A stretch of 64,000 nucleotides of DNA from RBG-13-68-16 sp041494245 (GCA_041494245.1 JBGQAK010000006.1:124001-188000), one strand, 5' to 3'; counted from the stretch's first letter, positions 35,987 through 44,083 are shown. The notes: a model not told the origin generated them from the sequence alone. Program-made: numbers and translations.

Positions 35987-36885
35987 TGTCGTCCCTCCAG
36001 AACCCGCGCGACGGCGGCGGGCAGCGCGTCGAACGTTTCGACCACCACGCCTCCGGCGTCGCGCAGCGCCGCGACCTTCCCCTCGTGGGTGCCGCGCCCG
36101 CCCTCGACGATGGCACCGGCGTGCGAGAAGCGCACCCCCGAGGTGGCCGCGCGCCCGCCGATGAAGGCGACCACCGGTTTGGTCAGCTCGCCGCTCGCCA
36201 TCATCTCAGCCACGCGCTCCTCCTGCGACCCCCCGATCTCACCGAACATCGCGATGCAGTCCGTCTCGGGGTCCGCCTGGAAGAGCCCCGCAACCTCCGG
36301 CAGCGGCAGACCGACGATGCCGTCCCCGCCCACGTGCACTAGCGTCGAGAGCCCCACCCCTGCGCGCGACAGGTAGTAGCCGGTCGAAGAGGTCATCCCG
36401 CCCGAGCGTGAGGCGACCCCCACGCGGCCGGCCGCGAACCACGCCCGCGCCGACTCCGCCCGCCCGCCGATCATCCCGAGCACGCCCTTGCCAACCGAGA
36501 GGCACCCCAGGGTGTTGGGACCCAGGAAGCGCACACCGGATCTCTCGGCTGCGCGGGCGATCTCCAGCACGTCCCACACCGGCACCCGGTCGCCCACCAG
36601 CACGGTGAGCGGGATCCCCGCGGCGATCGCCTCGAGCGCGGCGTCCTTGACCAGGGGGGCGGGGACGAAGATCACGCTGGCGTCGAGGTGGCCCTGGGCC
36701 TCCACCACCTGCCGCACGGTGTTGTAGACCGGCGTGCCGTCCACGCTCTCCCCGCCGCGGCCGGGAGTGCAGCCGGCCACGACCTTCGTGCCGTACTCCC
36801 TCATGAGCTTCGCCCGGGCGCGCCCCTCGCGGCCGGTGATCCCCTGAATCAGAACGCGCGTGGCCTCGTTCACGATGATCGCCAC
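35983..36885 (-). CDS. Succinyl/citryl-CoA synthetase alpha-type subunit
   Basis: A 300-aa SucD-like protein. The CoA-binding Rossmann part has RVLIQGITGREGRARAKLMREYG and VFVPAPLVKDAALEAI. The ligase part has GPNTLGCLSVG, VGVASRSGGMTSSTGYYLSRAGVG, FGEIGGSQEE, VVAFIGGRAA and the phosphohistidine-type SHAGAIV. Such subunits carry phosphate and CoA in acyl-CoA formation from ATP, acid and CoA. With a beta-like gene 3 bp upstream and a citryl-CoA lyase-like gene overlapping downstream, citrate is a candidate substrate; succinate is the alternative. Confidence 0.75.
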   Translation of the reverse strand: MAIIVNEATRVLIQGITGREGRARAKLMREYGTKVVAGCTPGRGGESVDGTPVYNTVRQVVEAQGHLDASVIFVPAPLVKDAALEAIAAGIPLTVLVGDRVPVWDVLEIARAAERSGVRFLGPNTLGCLSVGKGVLGMIGGRAESARAWFAAGRVGVASRSGGMTSSTGYYLSRAGVGLSTLVHVGGDGIVGLPLPEVAGLFQADPETDCIAMFGEIGGSQEERVAEMMASGELTKPVVAFIGGRAATSGVRFSHAGAIVEGGRGTHEGKVAALRDAGGVVVETFDALPAAVARVLEGRQ

Positions 36886-36888
36886 GGC

Positions 36889-38439
36889 CTACTCCATCCC
36901 CCGCGACCTGCGGTACTCCGCCAACCCCGCGACCGGCAGGCGCACATGCCCGCCGCCGGCCCCCAGGGCCCGGCAGTCTACCTCGCACGCCAAGCACTCC
37001 GTGCAGCGACCGCGCCGCGCCTCCTCAGGGGTCACCTTGAGCACCGGCACCCCCTCCTCGGAGAGCTGGAGGATCTGCGGCACGCAGGCGCTCACGCAGA
37101 CCTTGCTCTCGCAGCGCGCGCACACGGCGTGGTCGTAGGTGATCTCCCCGGTCGGCGTGCCAAACGTGTACGGCTTCTCGGCGGTCGCATGCTCCCGCCG
37201 GGCCAGGCGCGGCGGCGGCGTGAAGCCCGCGATCAGCTCCGAGAGGCGTGTGGCACAGACGTCCACCGGCGTGTCCTTGCCGTAGCACTCGACCGGGATG
37301 CCGAGCTCCCTGGTGAAGCCCGTCAGGATCTCGATCGCCTTCTCCTCGCCGTTGCCGCCCAGGCGCACCACCGCGGGGACCGCGAGCGGTTCCTCCAGGA
37401 ACGCCTTCACGAGGCCGCGCGCGGAGTGGAACTGCTCCTGCGAGGCGACCCCCGAGCCGGTGCCGAAGTAGCCGTCCACGCCGCCTTGAGAGAGCAGGAT
37501 GCGCGCGGCCCGGTACACCTTGGAGGCGGGGGGGTTGCCGGAGGTGTCGCAGAAGTTGGCCACCGAGAAGCCGTGGCGCGCGAGCGCATCCATCCCCATC
37601 ATCGAGCCGCCGCCCCCTGCACCGTGGAACGCGACCACCCTGTCGCCGCGCTTGCACCCGTCGCGCATCTGGAGGAAGTAGAACGTTCCGCGGTAGTCGT
37701 CCTTCTCGACATCCCAGGCGATGCGCTCGAGCGCGGTGGGCGGGTGCCCCAGCTCGCGCGCCACCTCGATCCCGAGCTCGGGGTGGCGGAACACCGCCGC
37801 GTCGTCGACGGTGATCCGGCAGTCGAGCGCCACCACACGGCCGTCGAGCGTGAACACCAGCGGATTGATCTCGGCGGTGCGCGCGTCCACCGCCCGGGCG
37901 ACGGCCGCCAGCCGCACGCACGCCTCTGCGAGGTGCCACTGCTCCTCACCGTGCACGCCGACCCACCGCCACAGCTCGCGCGCCGCGGGCGCCGCCAATC
38001 CGTCGACGACGTCGAGCGGCAGCTCAGCCACCAAGTCGGGGCGCTCGCGCGCGGTCTCCTCGATCCCCGAGCCGCCGCGGGCGGAGACGAGGACCACGGG
38101 GCACCTGCGCCGGTCGTCGAGGACGATGCCCGCGTAGCGCTCGCTCGCGACCGCCACGCGTTCTTCCACGAGAACACCGGAGACCGGGAAGTCGCCCACG
38201 CGCAGCGCGAGGATCGTAGCCGCCGCTTCGCCGGCGGCCGCCGCGTCGTCGACGAAGCACACGAGCCCCTGCGCGGCGCGGCTGGTGGTCCACGCCTGGG
38301 CCTTCACGACCACGGCACCCCCGATCCGCTCGGCGGCGGCGCGCGCCTCGGCGGGCGTGCGGGCAAGCTCACCACGCGGAACCGCGATCCCGGAGGCGGC
38401 GAGGACCTGTTTTCCCTGGAACTCAGAAAGACGCGCCAC
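36889..38439 (-). CDS. CoA-ligase beta-type subunit (ATP-grasp) fused to a two-cluster ferredoxin domain
   Basis: A 516-aa protein. Residues 1-390 resemble SucC/CcsA: ARLSEFQGKQVLAASGIAVPRG, VVVKAQAWTTSRAAQG, the ATP-grasp region with INPLVFTLDGRVVALD, AFHGAGGGGSMMGMDAL and NFCDTSGNPPASKVYRAA. A C-terminal domain of about 90 residues adds two four-cysteine sets, CARCESKVCVSAC and CTECLACEVDC, suited to two [4Fe-4S] clusters. Ordinary SucC proteins (about 390 aa) lack this. The ligase may be regulated by, or work beside, a ferredoxin-dependent enzyme such as a 2-oxoacid oxidoreductase. First gene of the minus-strand operon; starts at ATG 38439. Confidence 0.78.
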   Translation of the reverse strand: MARLSEFQGKQVLAASGIAVPRGELARTPAEARAAAERIGGAVVVKAQAWTTSRAAQGLVCFVDDAAAAGEAAATILALRVGDFPVSGVLVEERVAVASERYAGIVLDDRRRCPVVLVSARGGSGIEETARERPDLVAELPLDVVDGLAAPAARELWRWVGVHGEEQWHLAEACVRLAAVARAVDARTAEINPLVFTLDGRVVALDCRITVDDAAVFRHPELGIEVARELGHPPTALERIAWDVEKDDYRGTFYFLQMRDGCKRGDRVVAFHGAGGGGSMMGMDALARHGFSVANFCDTSGNPPASKVYRAARILLSQGGVDGYFGTGSGVASQEQFHSARGLVKAFLEEPLAVPAVVRLGGNGEEKAIEILTGFTRELGIPVECYGKDTPVDVCATRLSELIAGFTPPPRLARREHATAEKPYTFGTPTGEITYDHAVCARCESKVCVSACVPQILQLSEEGVPVLKVTPEEARRGRCTECLACEVDCRALGAGGGHVRLPVAGLAEYRRSRGME

Positions 38440-38544
38440 GAAAGATCTCCACCCGGTGCGGCGGGTACGGGCACGCTACGCAAACGCCACAGGTGTGTCA
38501 AGCGAGGACCACGCTAGAATCTATCAAGCTCGGGGAGGGACATC

Positions 38545-39111
38545 ATGGCGCATGCGTCCGCGGTTCTCGGTTCCTGCTACTTCTACTACCCCCGACCGGT
38601 GTGCATCGTCGGCGCGCGCGACGAGGGCAGGGGCACCGCCAACTTCGCGCCGGTAACGTGGGCGACCCCGCTGTCCTCTGATCCCCCCCTGTTCGGCGTC
38701 TGCCTCTCCCCGAAGACGTACAGCCACCAGCTGGTCGTCAAGACCGGCGAGTTCACCGTGAGCCTCCTGACCCACGAGCACGCCGGCCTCGCCGAGGCCC
38801 TCGGCAAGCTATCGGGCCGCGAGACCGACAAGGTCAAGGCGCTCGAGCTCGAGCTGCACGAAGGCGAGAAGCTCGCCACGCCGTTTCTCGCGGTCGCTTA
38901 CGTCGCCGCCGAGTGCCTGCTCCTGGAGCGCCACCACGTGGGGGACCAGACGCTGGTCGTGGGTGAGGTGCAGCGGATCCACACCGCGGCGGACGCCTTC
39001 GACGGCGCAGGCGTGCTCGACATCGAGCGCTTCAAGCCCCTCCTCTACCTCGGCAGCAACCGGTACGTCACCACGGCGCAGGGCACGCAGCCTTCGAAGA
39101 AACCACACTGA
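38545..39111 (+). CDS. Flavin reductase-like FMN-binding protein
   Basis: A 188-aa protein of the flavin-reductase-like split-barrel family. YYPRPVCIVGARDEGRGTANFAPVTWATPLSSDPPLFGVCLSPKTYSH (in consecutive short blocks) and TGEFTVSLLTHEHA are the FMN-binding core, and VVGEVQRIHTA matches the conserved GEV segment. Such proteins supply reduced flavin or act as redox sensors. It diverges from the CoA-ligase operon across a 105-bp gap and ends at a strong hairpin. Partner enzyme unknown. Confidence 0.85.
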   Translation: MAHASAVLGSCYFYYPRPVCIVGARDEGRGTANFAPVTWATPLSSDPPLFGVCLSPKTYSHQLVVKTGEFTVSLLTHEHAGLAEALGKLSGRETDKVKALELELHEGEKLATPFLAVAYVAAECLLLERHHVGDQTLVVGEVQRIHTAADAFDGAGVLDIERFKPLLYLGSNRYVTTAQGTQPSKKPH

Positions 39112-39112
39112 A

Positions 39113-39142
39113 GGGGAAGCGCCGGAGCCCCGGCGCTTCCCC
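39113..39142. terminator. Bidirectional hairpin between convergent genes
   Basis: GGGGAAGCGCCGG and CCGGCGCTTCCCC form a perfect 13-bp stem with a 4-nt loop, 2 bp after the flavin reductase stop and 27 bp from the slipin stop. There is no long T run on either side, so it may act as a transcript end or mRNA stabiliser. Confidence 0.65.
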
Positions 39143-39168
39143 GCTTCGAGCTCCATCTGGAGCTGCGG

Positions 39169-40149
39169 TCACCGCTCCGGCGCGCTCGCCCCGAGAGCAG
39201 TGGTGCCGAGCATCCCGCCGAGGCCCATGGTCTCCACCGCCGACGACGGCACGATCACCATGGTGCCCTTCTCCTTGATCGCCTCGTAGAGCATGTTCAT
39301 GGCGCGCAGGTGCATCGCGGTCGGGTTTTCGCGGTACAGCTCGGAGGCTTTGGCGAACAGCGTGGCGATCTCGGTCTCCGCCGTGCCCAGGATGATGCGC
39401 GCCTGCCGCTCGCGCTCGGCCTGGGCGCGCCGCGACATCGCGTCCTCCAGCTCGGCAGGGATGCGCACGTCGCGGATCTCCACCGACTGAACCGTGATCC
39501 CCCACGGGTTGGTCTTCTCATCCAGGATCTTGGCGAGCTCCTGCCCGAGCTTCTCCCTCTCGGTGATCATCTCGGCCAGGTCGTGGCGGCCGATCGCCTC
39601 GCGCAGCGCGGTCTGCGACGAGAGGAAGATGGCGTTGAAGTAGGACTGCACCTCGAGCACCGACTTCTGCGCGTCCCACACCAGCCAGAACACGATGGCA
39701 TCCACGTTGACCGGGACCGTGTCGCGGGTGAGGGCGGATTCGGCGGTCACGTCGGTCGCGCGCACGCGCTGGTCAACCAGGTGCGAGATCACCTCGACCA
39801 CCGGGACGATCCAAAACAGCCCCGGTCCCTCGAGGCCGCGGAACTTGCCGAAGCGCAGGATCACGGCCTTCTCCCACTGGTCGGCCACCTTGATCGCGAA
39901 CATGACGTAGAGGCCGAGGAGCGCCGGGACCAGCAGCGTCAACGGGATGAGATCGCTGTGGTGCATCCCCTCACCCACCACGATGGTGGTGATCAGGCCG
40001 GCCACCCAGACGATGATTGCCGCCGTGACCGACACGGGGTTGACGAAACGGCGAGCGTCCCGTGACGGCAGCTGCGCGCCGAACGAGACCTCCTGGGGCG
40101 GCTTGTCCTTGTCCTTCTGTTTCTTCGCAATCGTGACGATCGGGAACAT
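39169..40149 (-). CDS. Slipin (stomatin/SPFH-family membrane protein)
   Basis: A 326-aa protein with two N-terminal hydrophobic helices (about 38-60 and 66-85). An SPFH/band-7 domain follows: AVILRFGKFRGLEGPGLFWIVPVVE, DVTAESALTRDTVPVNVDAIVFWLV, REAIGRHDLAEMITEREKL and WGITVQSVEIRDVRIPAELEDAMSRRAQAERERQARI (in short blocks). Slipins scaffold membrane microdomains and often pair with NfeD proteases; no NfeD is nearby. Its GGAGGAGGA ribosome binding site directly abuts the left end of a MITE. Confidence 0.9.
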   Translation of the reverse strand: MFPIVTIAKKQKDKDKPPQEVSFGAQLPSRDARRFVNPVSVTAAIIVWVAGLITTIVVGEGMHHSDLIPLTLLVPALLGLYVMFAIKVADQWEKAVILRFGKFRGLEGPGLFWIVPVVEVISHLVDQRVRATDVTAESALTRDTVPVNVDAIVFWLVWDAQKSVLEVQSYFNAIFLSSQTALREAIGRHDLAEMITEREKLGQELAKILDEKTNPWGITVQSVEIRDVRIPAELEDAMSRRAQAERERQARIILGTAETEIATLFAKASELYRENPTAMHLRAMNMLYEAIKEKGTMVIVPSSAVETMGLGGMLGTTALGASAPER

Positions 40150-40162
40150 GTTCTCCTCCTCC

Positions 40163-40347
40163 TAGCCCGGATTATTCGTGGGGCATCGTAGCGAGACCGC
40201 GGAGATGGCTGTCATGGTGGGCGCACGTAGGGGCCAGCATCCGAAGGCGTACTGGACACGGTACGTCGAGGATGCGAGCCCCGAGTACGCCCGCCAGGGC
40301 TGCCATATCTGCGGTCGCAGTAGATGTTTCATGAATAGTCCGGGCTA
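40163..40347. mobile_element. MITE of family A (185 bp, long imperfect terminal inverted repeats)
   Basis: The left end TAGCCCGGATTATTCGTGG and the inverted right end TAGCCCGGACTATTCATGA continue to match for about 50 bp (for example CATC, CTGCGACCGC-like, GATATGGCAG-like blocks) at roughly 80% identity. No transposase is encoded. The element fills the gap between the slipin ribosome binding site and the stop of a small membrane-protein gene. A related end lies at 43331. Classification as a non-autonomous transposon derivative is inferred from structure. Confidence 0.7.
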
Positions 40348-40515
40348 TAGCGGCGGCCGCAGGTGCCGCCTCGCCTTCGCCAGGAACCACAGGTAGATGG
40401 CGACCAGCGCCCCAGCCACCAGCGCGAAGCCGGGCGCCGGAACCAGCCCGCCGTGCTCGACGGCCACCCCGCCGAGCAGCACGACAAGCGCAGCCACCTT
40501 CAGAGCAAGGCTCAT
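40345..40515 (-). CDS. Small membrane protein coupled to a GntR regulator
   Basis: A 56-aa hydrophobic protein starting MSLALKVAALVVLLGGVAVE. A second helix (GFALVAGALVAIYLWFLAKA) and a basic tail (RRHLRPPL) follow. Two TM segments with a short glycine/proline hairpin are predicted. The ATG at 40515 overlaps the GntR stop (ATGA), so translation is coupled. YtrA-type GntR regulators usually head operons of membrane proteins or ABC transporters, which supports a real gene. The stop codon TAG is formed by the first three bases of the adjacent MITE, so the native C-terminus may have been longer. No function can be given. Confidence 0.6.
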   Translation of the reverse strand: MSLALKVAALVVLLGGVAVEHGGLVPAPGFALVAGALVAIYLWFLAKARRHLRPPL

Positions 40516-40907
40516 CGCCTCGCCTCCTCCACCCGGGCCGCGAACTCCGCCAGCACCTCCTTGGGGGGGAGGCCGACGCCGGCAGCGCGCGCCAGGAACT
40601 CATCCACCAGCTGCACCACTTGCCGGCGCCGTTCCACCTCGTCGCGCTCCACCTGCACCGAAGCCACGAACGTCCCCGACCCCTGCTGGGTGTTGAGCAC
40701 GCCGCGGATCTCCAGCTCCTTGTACGCCTTGGCGATGGTGTTGAGGTTCACCTGCAGCTCCACCGCGAGGCCGCGCACGGTCGGGAGCTGCTCGCCGGGG
40801 AGCAGCGCGCCCGTGGCGATCCCAGCCAGGATCTGATCGATGATCTGCCGGTAGAACGGCACCCCGGAGGCCGGGTCGAGTCGGAATGAGGTCGGCATCG
40901 GATTCAC
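40512..40907 (-). CDS. GntR-family transcriptional regulator, YtrA subfamily
   Basis: A 131-aa protein with an N-terminal winged helix (GVPFYRQIIDQILAGIATGALLPGEQLPTVRGLAVELQVNLNTIAKAYKELEIRGVL in consecutive blocks, then QGSGTFVA) and a short helical C-terminal dimer region. There is no large effector domain, which defines the YtrA group; these mostly repress nearby membrane-transport genes. ATG at 40907 or 40898 are both possible. The small membrane protein overlaps its stop. Confidence 0.88.
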   Translation of the reverse strand: MNPMPTSFRLDPASGVPFYRQIIDQILAGIATGALLPGEQLPTVRGLAVELQVNLNTIAKAYKELEIRGVLNTQQGSGTFVASVQVERDEVERRRQVVQLVDEFLARAAGVGLPPKEVLAEFAARVEEARR

Positions 40908-41026
40908 CTTTTGTAATAGTTCACCATGACATTCATACGATAGGTCCCGCGAAAAGGTTTGTCAAGGGCCCTGGTAGCATCCCTGGTAGACATGCTGGTG
41001 GGGAACCCGCGACCGGGCGGAGGCCG

Positions 41027-43057
41027 ATGACCGACAGGCGCCTGCCCTGGGCGGCGGCCGGCGTTGCCGTGGCGGTGGCCGCCGTCCTGGCGGCCGCGAT
41101 CGCGGGGCTTCTCCTCCGCTGGCCGCTCGCCGCGCCGCTGGTGGCCGCGCTCCGCTTGCTGCGCTGGAGCATGACCGCCGCCTACGCCACCGCCCCGGTG
41201 TTCGCCCTCGGCTTGCTCCTCACCCGCAAGGTGCTCCGGCTCTCCGGTCCACTCCCGCCCGGGTGGGAGCTCGCCGCGGCATGGGGCGCGGGGTGGGGGG
41301 CGGTCGTGCTGGCCGGGACCGCCATGCTCGCCTGCGGCCTCTACCACGAAGTGGTCTGGACGGCGGGCGCGCTCCTCGGCAACCTCGCCCTGCTCTCGTT
41401 CGTGGTCGCGCGGAGGTGGCGGCCGCTCGAAGATCTGCGGGACGAGGTCGCATCGCTCTGGCGGGGTTGGCGCGGCGATGGCCAGGGATCTCCTGTCTGG
41501 GGGCTCGCCATCCTCCTCTGCTTGGCCAGTGCGGTGCTCCTCGCGAGCATCCCCCCCGACGCCCGCGACGAGCTCGTCTACCACCTCGCGCTTCCCCAGT
41601 TCTGGCGCTTCCAGCACGACTGGTGGGTGCCGCTCGACAACGTCCACTGGCTGTTCCCAGCCAACGCCGAGGTGATCTGGGGGTACGGCCTGGCCGTCGG
41701 GGGGATCCACACCCCCCGCCTGCTCACCCTTGCCTTCGGCCTCGCCACGCTGGCGCTGCTGGCGGGCATGCTGGCGGAGTCCCGCCACGACCGCTGGACA
41801 ACGCGGGTGAGCCTGCTGTTCCTGCTCCTGGCACCGATGTCGCTGGTGCTGCTGGGAACGTGCAACGCCGAGTGGCCGCTGGTTTTCTTCCTCTTTCTGG
41901 GGTGGCGCGCCGGCCGGCGGTTCCTCGCGACCCGGCAGTTCGCGGCGGCGGCGCTGGCCGCAGGCGCCTGGGGGCTCTGCCTGGGCTTCAAGTACACGGC
42001 GTTCCCCGTGGTCGCGGGGCTGGCCCTGGAGTTGGTGGTCGCCCTGCTGCGCGCCGGAGCGAAAACACACGCCGCCCGGGTGCTAGCGGCGCTCGCCCTC
42101 GCCGCCGTGCTCTTCGCCGGCGGGTGGCTCGTGCGCAACTGGAGCCTCACCGGCGACCCGCTCTACCCACTCGGGGTGAACGTGATCGGCGCTCGTGGGG
42201 CGCACGCGGGCCCGGCCCCCGACGTGGGGTCGCTGCTCGACTACGCGAAGCTGCACGGCTTCTGGCGCTTCGTCCCCTGGCTCTACCACGCCACCGCCGA
42301 CCCGGTGGTGGACCAGCGCCTGCACCTGGGGTGGCCGCTCCTGCTGCTCGGGGTCGTCGCGCTCGGCTGGCGGCGCACCGGGGGCCTGCCCTGGTTCACC
42401 GTCACGGCCGCCTCGCTGGTGCTGCTCCGCTACTCGCCGGCGCCGCGCGCGTACGTCCCCGTACTCGCGCTCGCCTGGCTCTTCCTACCCCCCTTCCTGC
42501 AGGCGCTCGCAGGGCGGCGCTGGCTGAGGGTGACCGCCTCGGCCGTGGTCGGCGCGCTGGCGCTCTCCTCGCTGCCGTGGTTCTACGTGGTCGTCACCCG
42601 CTACAGCCCGGGCGCGCAGCGCTACCTGCTCGGCATCATCGGCGACGACGAGCTGCTGCGACGCAGCGGCGTGCTCACTCCGTGCGTGAGGTGGATCAGG
42701 ACCGCCTCGCCGCAGGACGCGCGCGTCTGGGTGTGGGGAGGCGAGCAGACGTTCTATCTCGATCGTTGGGCGCGCGCCAGCAGCTTCCTCGACGAGCCGT
42801 TGTTCCTCGCCTGGTTTGCCAGGTACGGGGCCGAGGGCTTCTCCCGCAAGCTCGCCGAGAGCCGTGTCGACTTCATCCTTGTCGAGACCGCCAACTGTCC
42901 GCTGCCTCCGACCTCGATCCGCACGGAAGCTCGGGAGTGGCCGATCGCGCCGTCCCTCCAACCGGTCATCGCCCGCTGGATGCAGGAAAACCTCCGCGAG
43001 GTCGCCCGCGACGGGAGCTACGTCCTCTACCTCGTCACCGCACGGACCCGAAGCTAG
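41027..43057 (+). CDS. Large polytopic membrane glycosyltransferase, paralogue 3
   Basis: A 676-aa protein with many hydrophobic helices and the same landmarks as the genes at 10143-12089 and 12226-14028: first-loop DARDELVYHLALPQFWRF, later LTGDPLYPLGVNV, and a soluble C-terminal domain with DARVWVWGGEQTFYLDRWARASSF. It is probably GT-C-like, using a lipid-linked sugar. The ATG at 41027 has a GGGCGGAGG ribosome binding site. It is isolated from the other two paralogues by 27 kb and has no GT2 partner beside it. The stop TAG coincides with the left flank of a MITE. Confidence 0.6.
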   Translation: MTDRRLPWAAAGVAVAVAAVLAAAIAGLLLRWPLAAPLVAALRLLRWSMTAAYATAPVFALGLLLTRKVLRLSGPLPPGWELAAAWGAGWGAVVLAGTAMLACGLYHEVVWTAGALLGNLALLSFVVARRWRPLEDLRDEVASLWRGWRGDGQGSPVWGLAILLCLASAVLLASIPPDARDELVYHLALPQFWRFQHDWWVPLDNVHWLFPANAEVIWGYGLAVGGIHTPRLLTLAFGLATLALLAGMLAESRHDRWTTRVSLLFLLLAPMSLVLLGTCNAEWPLVFFLFLGWRAGRRFLATRQFAAAALAAGAWGLCLGFKYTAFPVVAGLALELVVALLRAGAKTHAARVLAALALAAVLFAGGWLVRNWSLTGDPLYPLGVNVIGARGAHAGPAPDVGSLLDYAKLHGFWRFVPWLYHATADPVVDQRLHLGWPLLLLGVVALGWRRTGGLPWFTVTAASLVLLRYSPAPRAYVPVLALAWLFLPPFLQALAGRRWLRVTASAVVGALALSSLPWFYVVVTRYSPGAQRYLLGIIGDDELLRRSGVLTPCVRWIRTASPQDARVWVWGGEQTFYLDRWARASSFLDEPLFLAWFARYGAEGFSRKLAESRVDFILVETANCPLPPTSIRTEAREWPIAPSLQPVIARWMQENLREVARDGSYVLYLVTARTRS

Positions 43058-43329
43058 GAGCCTGTCCGAGTAAGCGGGTGCGGTCGCGTTACGAGCGCCG
43101 CGAGGCCAGATGCAAGGCGCCGCGACGAAAGCGATGCTCCCCCATCGGTAAGGAGCGGCAACGCAGCAGATGGCCCCGCGCCGCCGTAACCCTCCGGGCG
43201 CAGGGGTGTTGCGGACGCATGCTGCGTTGCTCGTCGGCTACGATGCTCCAGCATCGCCTGCCTCCTCGCGCCTTGCCTGCGCCTCGCAAGCCCTCTGCGC
43301 GCGACTCGCCCCATTACTCGGACAGGCTC
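43058..43329. mobile_element. MITE of family B (272 bp)
   Basis: Perfect 16-bp terminal inverted repeats GAGCCTGTCCGAGTAA (43058-43073 and inverted 43314-43329) are flanked by CTAG on both sides (43054-43057, 43330-43333), a likely 4-bp target duplication. Inside are the palindrome CGATGCTCCAGCATCG (43241-43256) and inverted copies of GCAACGCAGCA (43158-43168, 43220-43230). No protein is encoded. The left CTAG includes the stop codon of the glycosyltransferase gene. Confidence 0.75.
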
Positions 43330-43330
43330 C

Positions 43331-43372
43331 TAGCCCGGACTATTCACGAAGGTGCCTACTGCGAGGATATCG
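43331..43372. repeat. Solo end of MITE family A
   Basis: TAGCCCGGACTATTCACGAA followed by CTACTGCGAGGATATCG matches the inverted right end of the element at 40163-40347. No second end is visible nearby, so it is a remnant or was disrupted by the family B insertion that it directly abuts. Confidence 0.65.
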
Positions 43373-43453
43373 TCTTTCAGCACGCTCTTCTGCGCGCGGC
43401 CGCCCCCGGCGTATGATGACGTGCGAGGCGCAACGACGGAGTGGGGTGGTGCG

Positions 43454-44083
43454 ATGAGCGACGTTGTGGTGATCGGGGTGGCCGGCGGCACAGGCTCCGG
43501 CAAGACCACGGTCGCGGACGCGATCGTGAGCCGCATCGGCGCCGACCGCATCGCGTTCCTGCAGCACGACAGCTACTACCGCGATCTCGCCAGGGCGGAC
43601 CGCGACAGCCTCCTCCACCACAACTTCGACCACCCGGATGCGCTCGAGAGCGAACTGCTCGCCCGCCACGTGCGCGACCTGAAGGCCCAGCGAGCCATTG
43701 AGGTGCCGATCTACGACTTCACGCGCCACGTCCGCACAGGCCGGACGCGCCGCGTGGAACCGCGGGGCGTGGTACTCGTGGAGGGGATCCTGATCTTCGT
43801 CGAGCCCGCTCTGCGCCAGCTGTTCGACATCAAAATCTTCGTAGACACCGACGCCGACCTCCGCTTCATCCGCCGACTGCGGCGCGATCTGGTTGAGCGT
43901 GGCCGCACGGTCGAGAACGTCATCGGCCAGTACCTGGAGACCGTGCGCCCGATGCACCTCGAGTTCGTGGAACCCTCCAAGCGCTGGGCCGATCTGATCA
44001 TTCCCGAGGGCGGGTTCAACGCGGTCGCGCTCGACGTGGTGTGCGCGCGGGTGGAGGCCCTCCTCCAGACCGCTCCCGTCTGA
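43454..44083 (+). CDS. udk: Uridine kinase
   Basis: A 209-aa P-loop kinase that phosphorylates uridine and cytidine in pyrimidine salvage. Walker A is GGTGSGKTT (11-19). HDSYYRDLARADRDSLLHHNFDHPDA, PIYDFTRHVRTG, VVLVEGILIFVEP and the lid FIRRLRRDLVERGRTVENVIGQYLETVRPMH (in short blocks) match Udk. The ATG at 43454 follows a GGGGTGG ribosome binding site. The long leader upstream is MITE sequence. Confidence 0.93.
   Translation: MSDVVVIGVAGGTGSGKTTVADAIVSRIGADRIAFLQHDSYYRDLARADRDSLLHHNFDHPDALESELLARHVRDLKAQRAIEVPIYDFTRHVRTGRTRRVEPRGVVLVEGILIFVEPALRQLFDIKIFVDTDADLRFIRRLRRDLVERGRTVENVIGQYLETVRPMHLEFVEPSKRWADLIIPEGGFNAVALDVVCARVEALLQTAPV

Noticed and set aside
40163..43372. CRISPR or tandem-repeat array from the recurring TAGCCCGG strings
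   Set aside because: There are only three ends, two of them inverted, with no regular spacing or spacers; terminal inverted repeats of MITEs explain them.
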